DNA of 64,000 bases. It comes from Icerya purchasi (lineage: Eukaryota > Arthropoda > Insecta > Hemiptera > Monophlebidae). Below the pieces are notes generated by a model. That model was not told the DNA's origin. It saw nothing but the letters and a program-made list of their open reading frames with translations, and ran no database searches. This document shows positions 41,201-53,200 of this stretch, piece by piece (positions within the stretch are counted from its first letter, which is position 1; each line of letters starts with the position of its first letter). Location: positions 449,179,292 through 449,243,291 of the forward strand of contig CM077115.1 in assembly GCA_039619475.1 (NCBI GenBank), in the 5' to 3' direction. Both the position numbers and the translations under genes were made by a program.

Positions 41201-44200
41201 ACGCTTAAATTCAACAAGTTACTTCATTTTCGTTTTGAGGCTCGGAGTCTTTTCGCGGATATTTTAAAAAAACAGTTTCGTGCTGATTTGTTAGCGGAAG
41301 CGGTGCTTCCATCGTTTCCCTTGTCGCCACTTCCCTGAAAACAATACGCTGGATAATTTTACGCAAAACATAGGAGGGATTGATTGTGTTTCGTTGTAAC
41401 ACGTTTCGTCAATCTCTTTTCACCATTAGCAGAAACGCTATTATCGCTGGGGAAATGATTGACAGAACTTGCCTTGTTGTTCTAATTTTATAAGATAGTC
41501 ATTGTGTGCATTAGCAAGAAAAAGTACGAATTCCCACAAGTACTTCTGGATCATTTCTATTTTTTGAGCTTTAATAATCATTTCGAAAAAATTAAAAGAA
41601 GCGAACAAAAAAAATTGTTTTTTTTTTTTTTAATTTTACAATAGAAAAAAAATTAAATCATCCTAATTTGATTTTTTTTTTTTTTAAAGAAAAACAAAGT
41701 TACCGATTTTTTTCCCCATTAATTATATTACCAACGAGCATCTGAAATTTTCACCGACTGATAAAACCTCAGAAAAAGCTAAATATTAATTTAAACTCAA
41801 AATTAGCTCTGCAGTCTGTGTACAACGAAAAACGATAGTAGTTGAAAATTTTTATTAAAAATCGAAAATTAGAATTTATTCGGCTCTTTAATATAATCTT
41901 GTACCATGATGCTCTTTCGTATAACAATATTATTCGGGATGATTAAAACGGGGTAATGAAAATAATGATTAGTATGTTAAAGATTTAATCGTAGCATTAA
42001 TGTAAGGTTCACGAATTAATTTCAAGTTATTCGAATGTAGCGAAATTTATATTTAATATATATATACTAACAAGGTCGCCAACTTTCAGTTTCGAAGATG
42101 CTACAGATTGTGGTTCTTTTTTACCTTGAACAAGTCTAGTATATTTTTGACTATTCACTTCATTATCACGCTGATATCTTCTAAAATCATCTAACGCTTC
42201 TCGTATTAATGTTACTGTTAGAACAAAAATCTAAACAGATAGAAAACATAATATAGAATGAACAACAGACATTACTACAATTTTCAAAATTAGAAAAACG
42301 ATCCATATTCCCGTAAAATCGGATTTAATTTAAATTTATTTTTAAGAATACATATTTTTTAATATATTTATAGGATTGCAGCACGAAATTTTAATTTAAT
42401 TTTTAGTTTATACTGTTATTTGCTATAAAAAAATGTAATGAGTAAACTTTGAAATTTTTTTATTATTCTAGATCGTATGACTATTACAAAAGACGGGTTG
42501 CTATGGTTACAATTAATAGGATTTCGATTTTGCACATAATGCGCATATTTTGTATTTTACTTGCAACTGACGTCTTATTTGCATTCTATAAGTAACAAAT
42601 TCAAAAATTCACATAAATATTAATCATCACGTGTCAATGCACGTAAATGTGCAAATGCAGTTTGTTTATATTACACGAAGGTTTTTTGCCGTATTCCTTT
42701 TTTCCTTCATTTTGAATAATTTAGCGGCATTTTTGTTCTATCTATCGATGTACACAATCATTTCTACGTAATATAGTACAACGCAAAATACTTAAAATTT
42801 CCGGGAACAAAAAATATTTAATATAATAAAACATGGATTCCCCTTCTTTAGAAACTACAGAATATATAAAAATTTATAGTTCTATTTTTTTTTATTGGCC
42901 GTTTACTTTTATTAGAATGCGCATATATCTTAAAATTATAATGTTGTAAATGATTTTTCCGAATTATGTATAGTAAAACAAAATGTGTAAAAAAATCAAG
43001 AAAGAGAAAAAAGTTTATATCTTTTTGTTTTCCACTACTTTCATAGCGTGCGTTTATTTTCATATGAAATTTTCGAGCAGTTTAAAAGATTTGTATAACG
43101 TATACCAGTATTCCGAATTAAGAAAGAATTAAAATTTAAATATCGACCGAATTAGCTGCCGACATAATATACATAATTCGCAACTTGACTTGCTTGTCGC
43201 AAGAATGAAGTTTTTTTTTGCGCCTTACGTTTATTAAAATATATTGAAAATTTTTCATTGAACATAAACATCGATTAGGTTTTCTTTTATGGAGGGTTTA
43301 TAGAATACACTTTAATGAACACTTGTTAACTTCCGGTAAAGAAGGTTGAATTGTTTAAATTAACACAGGTCAATTAATTTAAAAAAAAGGAAGATGGAAA
43401 AAGGAAGTATTTCTTCCTTTTCTGAGACGAGTTTACGGAAAATTCAATGCTACTAATAAATCGAATAAAAATTTATCGAGCATGATGATATAGGTCCGCT
43501 TCAGATTTAGGTCATGTATTTTTCGTTCGTCTTTACTAATGTTTCTTCGATTTTCTATGGAAATCCAACAACATACGTATTAAACATATATTTTTACTAA
43601 CATAAACCATTCCCGTAAATCATCCGTATTATTTTTATATATTTATATTATTCTTCTACTTCTGATATCTAACTTGGCGTGATTCAGATCTCTTTCAGGT
43701 TAAAATCAAATCTTTACGTTCATTTTTACTAATATTCTTCGGTTTTCTTCTTCTTTCCCATATGAAAGTGGGCAATAATTCAGTTCTCCTATAGATTCTA
43801 ACGTATAAACTAATTTTTATTATGCTTTTTTCTCTGCCAGAGCGAAGATGGTGTATATTGCTGAAAGCAGTACCGGAATATTCAATTTAAATGTATGCTA
43901 CTGCGTTTATAATGCTATTAGTTTATTGACTAATTACTAGAAACACCGTGCATTACATCTCAATAAATAATGTTTCCGAATTGAAAATGAAACAAGATAG
44001 TTTTACATGTAAATCGCGTAACATCTTATTAAACAAACGAAAAAATAATTCAAATTCGCATTACCAGTGGACCCCAATAAGTGTACAAGTAGCCGAGCCG
44101 AAGGTCTGGAAAAAACTGACTCAATGCCATAATCAGAAAATACAGGTTTAAGAAAAACTTGAACTGTTGATACAATACCTGTGCAAGAAAAATAACAAAT

Positions 44201-47200
44201 TATCGATAAACTTTATTATTATGTATCACTTTTTGTCAGGTAAGTACGCTATTAGCGACTTCAAAAAGTAGGAGATTATATGATCGTCACGTAATAATTT
44301 CTTTCGCCCCATTTTTTTCTAATGCTTGTTTGCTCACAATTGTGTCCACGTGGACTGATTTTAATAATTTCTTATTCATCGAAAAGGTATTAGTCATTAG
44401 TGATGCCATACGTGAGTACCGATGAATATCGGCGAATATAAACTGAGTAGTTTTTAAAAAACGTGAAAAAGTATGGCATCTAAAGTTTTTAATAATATAA
44501 TAAAGGCGGACGACTTTAAAATATTATTAATTTATCGTGGAAACGTAAGGTGGATTTTTCTTTTTCTTTTTCTTAATAAGACGAAATATTAAAATATTAT
44601 CAATGTTAATTAGCATTCGAATAAAGAAAGCGAATTTGGCATCGCCATAATGCCACCTAGAAGAAGCTCGTAACTGACGGAAACATACGTGTCTTAACAT
44701 TACTGCATGTAAATTTTGACCACCTAGACTGACTCAAATGATTTTCTCTGCTTATTAGTGATTGTACTGACCAAGTGCTGGTGCCACGTGAGCATCGACG
44801 AATATCGGTGATTATTTACTAAGAAGGGGACCATCAAAAGTGCAAGTCGCCGAGTTGGTTCGACCTTTTCTAGATAGTCACTCAGTAAAAAATGAAAATG
44901 AATTTCATCGTTTTTTGCATTAGCCCGTGAAACTTGAGAGAAGCGAGGCTAAAATTAGCCAACTAATGCGAGGTGCGATTAAGAAAAGTAACGAGAATAT
45001 TGTAATTCCGTTTTCTTTCACTGGAACGGAATAGTTCATCATGAATTTTTACCGGCTGCTCGTATAGTCAATAAGGGAAATATTACAAGTTTTACGCAAT
45101 TTCCGTGAGACAATCAACCAGCCGACCTTTACAGAAACAACTCTCGTGGGGATTTCGCACCACGACAACGCAGCGACGCATCTTCGCTATCCAACAGTTC
45201 GTGGTAGCATAACATCGCTGCAGTGCCGCAACCATCCTATTCTCCAGATATGGCAAACCTTTTTTCGTGTTTCTCAAGCACAAGAAGACTCACTTAAAAA
45301 GGACAACGTTTTTGAACAATAGATACAAGATGATAAAGGCGAAATTGCTGAGTGAGATACCATACCTAAAAAGGCGTTCTAACAGTATTTCCCGAAACTA
45401 CGGAGCAGCATAAGTGCATAATATCAGGGGGAGGGGACTGTTTTGTAGGGGCATCGTGGAATAAAAAACATTGAAGATTAGGTAAATACTTTTTGAAAAG
45501 AAATTAAAAATTCTCGTTACTTTTTTCGAGATAACACCTCGTATTAGCTCGCTAAATTTAAATGCGCTTCTCTCGAGTTTTAAATGTAAAAAAAAAAAAA
45601 AAAAAAAACGGTAAATTTTTTTTCCATTTTTTATTTAATACTCCACATCTGGAAAAAGTTGGACCAAATCGGTGACCCACACTACTGATGATTCCATTGT
45701 AAGTATCCATTAAAATAAGCGTTAAAAAAAGAATTCCCCTTAGGGAGAGCGCCCACCTAAGCGATACGATTCCGATACGATAGCAACAAAATGTAGTTCA
45801 GAATATAACCCACGTTATTATATGAGTTAGCGCCCACTTACGCGATGCGACAAGCTACCGATAAGCAACTATCGTATCGCTGTCGCTTGAGTGCTACATG
45901 TTTTATTTTTAGTTGCTTGAGCAAGCGATTGTTTGTTTACATTCTGAATTTTTATGCGTAATATGAATAATCGGCAAAAATAACAATTTAAAATCGGTGT
46001 TTTAAATTTATTTCAGAATACTTTTAAAAACAATTCATATTTATGAAATAAATATTAATATGTACATTATCTTATTTTGTTATGTAATATAAATTAACAG
46101 CAATATATATGTACATATATGGTATAGAAAATGTTTCTAAACATTTAGGTATACATAATTAACAAATGTATTTCCCGTAATGTGATTAAAATACGTTTCT
46201 GCGGTGTATAAATGTTCTAAAATGGGTGTTTTTTTTTTACAATTTTTGGGACAATTTTCTCTACTAACCAATTAAACGTTTCCTTATTCATTCCATAAAA
46301 ACTTTAAAACTTCTCCGGGTACATATTCAGTTCTTTATTAACATTAAAGGCATTTATACTGTTACTCTTTAGAAAAAAAAATGGATGTACTCAATAACGT
46401 TGCTTTCTTTTTTGATTTAAATTGTTAAGATTTATTAACGATACATTGCTTCTTCACTAGAAGAACAGGAAAACGAAGAAAAATATGACATTTTTTGCAC
46501 TATCACACCACATCATAAATTAAGTTGCTTCTCCAGCGGATAAATCGCGTTGCTTCAGTGGGCGTTACGTCGTATCGGAATCGTGTTGCTATCGCTTACG
46601 ATTTAAAATCGCTGTCGTATCGGAATCGTATCGCTTAGGTGGGCGCTCTCCCTTAGACATATACTTTCTTCGCTTAATATAATCAGGTAAAAATTAGCTA
46701 AAAAATTTTTATTAGAATAGCGGGAAAACGCGAACACTTAATATTTTAAAATTAGAAGGGCGATAAACAGGACTTATCATATGGAAATGTGGATTCGAAC
46801 AAAAATAATGAATTTGAAATCCCCAAAGCGCGATTTGTAAGCTCATCACTGGCGAAATTTAAATATTAAATTCTTAAACCATTTGCGGAAAGTAACACCA
46901 TTTTACATGAGTGTCTTTTCGTACTAGGTAGATAAAATAAAGTAAATTCCGTACCTTTGACAGAATATTGAAGATTGTGAAGTTAAGGTTCACAATGTAC
47001 CAATCCCAACACGACATTGCTAAGAGTAGGAGGGTCAGTTCTTTTTGTCTCGCCGTCTATATTTAACTAGATTTTTCTGGTAATTATTTCAGACCCCGGG
47101 TATACCTGGAAGCGACTTAGATCCAGATCGAGACAAGTTTCGGACCCGTGACACTTCGGAGAGGTAGCCACGCACTTTAATTACTAGGCTACCGCGTCAT

Positions 47201-50200
47201 CCAGGCTAAAATGTTTATACTGAAAACCGAATAACAAAACAGTTCTTATTTGCGAAACAAGATGGACAGGAATAGGAAAGTTTATGATGAGTGACAATTA
47301 TACCGTATGTTACTCCGGCGTTGCAGAAGAAATTCACTGAAATGGCACAACCATAATAGTTCGCAGAAACACAGCTGCTGCGATCAAGAACACCGTATTT
47401 ATCTCAGGTCGAATAATAATGATACAATTCGACGGTAAACCAGCTCCCATAAATATAATACAAGCATAAGCTCCTACAGCAGAGAGCAAGGAAGAAGATT
47501 CCGACAAGTTCTACGCAGAACTGGAAAATGTGCTCAATGCAGCGAAAAGTTTTTAAGTCACGATTGTTATGGGCGATTTTAACGCCAAAGTAGGAGATCT
47601 AGCTGGAGAAGTCACCGGGGGATATGGTCTTGTATATCGTAACGACAGAGGTGAAAAACTAATTTAGTTCTGTCAAACGAAGGATCTCATCATTGGGAAT
47701 ACGTATTTCAAGCTCCCAAAACGCCGTTTATATACGGGGAAGCTTCAAGCGATTCAAGAGATAACATAATGCGCAATCAAACTGACTACATACTGATTGA
47801 TCGTAGACATCGGAATGCTTTAAAATCAATCAAAACATATCCAGGTGCAGATGCAAATACAGATCACATTCTACTGATCGCAGAGATGAAAGTAAAATTC
47901 AAGAAAATCATAAAATCAAAAAACAACAGATTTACCTTAATGGTCTCATGAGAAAGATGGGGATTCGGAATCGACTGCAGTTGGTCTTGGAGACAGAGAT
48001 ACAGCAAAATTCAGAGAAATTTGATAGAAATGGTTCGGGTAATGAGTCCTGGTCGTTACTAAAGTCAACGACACTCAGGAATGCTGAAGAAATTCTGGTT
48101 CAGTGATATAAATAAATATAAGGAATGGATAACGGAAGAAGTACTCGAACTACTGAGAAAACGAAGACAAGCAGCCACCAATAATAATAATGAATACTAC
48201 AGGTAGATTCAGCGATTACTAAGACGCAAGATCGGGGAAGCAAAGGCAAAGATAATGACGGATAAATGTCAACGAATTGTAGAATTACAGAAAGTCTATG
48301 ACGAATTTCAAATACACAAAGAATTGAAGAGAATGGTAGCTGGACTATATAAGCCGAAAAAATCAATGGTCATACTTAATTCAGAAGGTAAACCAATTAT
48401 TGAAGAAGATGAGTTCCGTAAAACATGAGAAACGTACGTCTTTAATTTATTTAAAACAATCAATCGTAGTATCATTGAAGAGTTCAAAAAAAAAAAAAAA
48501 AAAAAAACTGCTCTAAATGACTGGAAATCTTGGAAGATAAAGTAAAGAAAACAATAGTTCAGTCAATGGTGCATAAAGCTGCTGGTCCGGATGAGGTTGC
48601 CGCAGGGTTGATAAAAGTGTTCGGTAATTATGGAATTTGTATCCTTACAAAGTTGTTTAATACGATCTTATCTAAGGAATGGTTAACATCAAGATTTATA
48701 AGGATACCAAAAACCTGCATCCAAAATCATGTTCTGAGTACAGACTGATTAGCTTAATGAGTCATATCTTGAAAATGTTTCTTAGGATAATACATAATAG
48801 AATACGAATTACATGCGAAGAAAACATTGGAAGAGAACAGTTTGGCTTCCGGAGGGGCTTGCGAACTCGAGTAGCATTACTCTGCATGAACATCTTGATT
48901 CAGAAAATTAAGGAGTTTCAAAGTCCAGTATTTCTCTGTTTCTTGGACTTTGAAAAGGCTTTTGACATAGTAACTCATGACAAATTGTTCCAAATATAAT
49001 CGACACTATCGGCCTAGATGAAGCGGATAAGCGCATAATCAAAAATCTTTCTTCTTCTTAAGAGTGTCTTACTCAGTCCCTGAGCGTTGACGATCACTCA
49101 TTACAGCGTTTTCTTCTCCGCTTTTCTAATCAATTCATTGAGATTCTTGAGTCCAGTATAGTCCTTAATATTGTCCAACCATTCTGTTTTTCTTCTTCCG
49201 GACCCTCTTTTAACTTGAATTTTCCCTTTTATGACCAAACGTAAGAGGACATATTTTTTCCCTCTAATTATGTGCCCAAAATATTCCATTTTGCGTCGTT
49301 TAATTGTTTTACATAATGTCCTTTCAGTATTGGCTCGTTTCAGTACTTCTTCGTTTGCCATTTTTGCTGTCCAAGATATTTTCAACATTCTTCTAAGTGT
49401 CCACATTTCTAGTGCTGCATACCTACCCAATTGCTTTTTGTTAAGGGTTGCTGCCTCTATCCCATAAAGTAGGATTGAATAGATATAACATTTGACCATA
49501 TTTCACCCGATTGACAAGCTCAGTGTGTCATTACATAGCAGATTCTTCATATTTGTAAACGCTGTTTTTGCGTAAACACATCTTTGTTTTACCTCAAAAT
49601 CAGGATCTAAGGTCTCTGTTATGTGACAGCCTAGATACATGAATCTTTCAACAAGTCCACTTCTTTTCCATTTACCCTCAGTTTTCCATAAGTATTATTT
49701 GTTTTACTTATAAACATCCATTTCGTTTTCTTTTCGTTTATTGTTAGTCCGTATTGTTTCCCAGAAATGTTAATTTTCTCTAATAATTTTTCTAAGGTCT
49801 TTATAGAATCGGAAATTAAGACACTGTATCATCGGTATATTTGATATTATTGATTACCCTGCCATTAATACTAATACCAATGTTGACATTTTTCAGAGCC
49901 ACTTTGAAAATTTTATCCCCATAAAGATTAAATAACAATGGAGAGAGCATACATCCTTGACGGAACCCTCTTTTAATTTCAAAATCAATTTTCATATTTT
50001 TTTCTAAAACAAGTTTAGCTGCTTGTCTCCAATACAAATTCTTGATTATTCTTAAGTCATTTTTTATCAATACCAATTCCGTTCAGGATATCCATTAGCT
50101 TTTTGTGTACCACGCAATCGAAGGCTTTTTCATAGTCGATGAAACATAAGAAGACATCTCTTTTTATATCACGGCATCTTTGAAGTATAGTATTAACAGT

Positions 50201-53200
50201 AAATAAAGCTTCACGTGTACCCATTCCTTGTCTAAATCCGAACTGCGTATCATCAAGGTCCATTTCACATTTAGTTCTAATTCTATTATGAATTATACGT
50301 AGGAAAATTTTCAAAAGATGATTCATCAAGGATATTGTTCTATAATCCTCACGTGCTTTTGTGAATTGTTTTTTGGGTAATAAAATAAAAGTTGCTTTAA
50401 GCCATTCTATGGGGATTACTCCATTATTATAGATTTTATAAAATGCGCTTACTAACTTTGTTATATTCTTTTCAGTTAATACACGTATAATATCACTTGA
50501 GATCATATCTGGACTACATGCTTTCCTTGGTTTTATCAATTTGATAGCATATTGCACTTCAGATTTTGTTATTGCTGGACCATTGACATTATTATAATTT
50601 TCTGCACTAGTTGTATCCACTACTAATGGTCCTCGACTATCATCAAATAATTTTTGTAGGTAATTTTTCCATATCTTTTACTTCCAGCACCGGCATTCCC
50701 TTTCCATCACACAATTTAATTGTGTTTTTACTACGCGTTCGGCCTGTTACTGTTTTTATCTTCTTGTGCATTTGGAACAAATCAAATTTATCAATTGATT
50801 CCTTGATTTCTGCACATTGGTCATTCATCCATTCATTTTTGGTCATTCGAATCATTTTCTGTCGTACTTCAGCTCTAATTTTTGGCTTCCTCAACTTCGT
50901 TACATCCCTTCTGAAATTGCCGACCTTCGCATTAAAATCCCCCATTAAAATGAGTATATTTTGGGGTTTCAGTCTGTTAATAATCTTCTCCATATTTTCA
51001 TATAATTCTTCTCTTTCTTGATCGTATCTTCGAGTCAGATGTTGGGGCATAAACTTTTGTATGATATTAATTCTGCATTGGGCTCCCCCCTTTGGAGTAG
51101 TAATGTGCGATCCGATATTGGTGTAAAGTTGATTATATGCCTTACCAGCCTATGTGCCACTATGATACCAACGCCATTTTTATGAATTCCATCCTCTGTT
51201 CCTGAATAATAAAAATTTCCATTTTCTTGCTCCACTATTCCATTCCCAGGCCAGTGGTGCTCACATATATCCATAATGTCGAGTTTAAGTCGTCCCATCT
51301 TGTGTATTGCATTTTGGATTTTTCCAGCAGCATATAGCGTTCTCACATTCCACGTTCCTATTCTAAGTTGGTTTTTCACAATACTAGCGGACGGTGAGAT
51401 TTTTCGCACCCTGTGACCACTAAAGGGCCGCACCGGACTCAGGGCTATTTGTATATTATTTTCCGCCTTATATGATGTGATTATCTGAGGATAGGTATAC
51501 GGAGTGGTTTCCTTCTTGCCTTCTCCGGGGTTTGCATTTGAGTCACCTTCTCTTAGGACAGTTGCGTTTGCTGCGCTGAAGAGGCTGTCCTACCCTGGGG
51601 TTGGCCTCGCTTTTAAGGCAGCGAAGGCTCGCCTTGACACAGTGCCGTCAATGGATATTGAAAGGTTTTACTATCTAGCTTTCCCAAGGCAGGCTCCTTT
51701 CGTCCTGGTAGCACTGCCGCTGATTGTCCATGACTGCTTATTTACCTGAGAGGCTTATTCGCAGCCAACCCCCATATCTGAGGGTCTTTCTCTCATCCGC
51801 AATCCGAGAGACGCGAAAATTATACTCCCTTTATAGTTTCCACGCTGTTTGATCTATCGCTTCCATTTTATTGGACCAATGTTTCCCGTTAGCAATCTAA
51901 CAGAGAGAAAAAAAAAATACTTTTGATGCATCTCAAATAAGCGGATATAAAGGGATGCATAATCTGGTCCCGAAAAAAAACTAATAGAAGAAAATGCCGA
52001 AGTAAATGTGACACTCGGAGATAGATGGTCTTTACTTCATGTTTGTTGTATGGTTGTAACCGACGGGATGGTAAATGCAGATGACGGAACGGTTCCCCTT
52101 CTTTTTCTCCAATGTTCTATCCGAACAAAACGTGTGCCTATGAAGGAGAATGTACAATTCTATCAATTGGAATAAGCTCATCGCGACTGTTGATATGAGC
52201 TTTGAAGAATAGCGTTTCCAGTTCAGAAAATGCCTTTGAAACTTTACTGCCTTTTCTCTTCTTGTATTCAGTTTGCTCGGGAATCTCATTATTTCAGAAA
52301 ATATCATATTTAATGTGCTAACAGCTAACCTAAGTTATTTAGCAATCATTACTAGGCGTGTGATCGCAGCACAAGTAAAAATCTCGTCGTATGCTGTATA
52401 TATTAAAAAAAAATTCTAACCGCGATTGGGAAATGTGTGAAACCGAGACATTTCAGGAAAGATAAAAATAGAACTACTTTTTACAAAAGATTAGAGCGTT
52501 TTTTTTTACGCATAAAATAGTAGTGACAAGAATCGGGAAAACCTTTCGAATCTCGCAAAATCGCTCTTAAGCGCAAGACAAAATTCAGCCAAGAAATAAA
52601 GAACAGTTTTTCGTAAATAGGAATGTTCTCACGTTTAATTAGTATTTGAAACACTTAAAAATTACAGAGCTAATTAAAATCGGCTTTTCTATAAGACTTA
52701 TAGAAGACTATAAATAAAGCGAAAAAAAAAAAAAAAAAATGAATCCAAATAAACAGATTACGCAAATTATGCAATAATCCTGGCGTACGATTACATTAAT
52801 CATGTAATACGAAGTTTATTCAGGCACTTCCTCGCTGTAGTGATAAAAACCGGAAGTTTTTCTACATAAATCACGCCAGCGATACGATTAAGAGCAAACT
52901 GCATTGTTTGTTCCTGATGTGAAAGGAACTACAAATTATTTAGATAATTGCGAATTGCGATACATCAATTGAAACCGTCAAAATTAGTGACACTTTGGTA
53001 CTCTATAAAGCTTCTTTTTTTTCCCATTGCCTTTTGGGCAGATTAATGCGTACATTTAATGTTATTTTTCTGAGCATAATTAGTAATAGCTGGTAAAATT
53101 TTTATAAACATACATATATATACATAAACTCGGTCATTTTGAGCTCACAAGGGCTGTGCCCCTTGACCCCCCATGCTTTCATTTCTGTCTCTTTCTCTTC

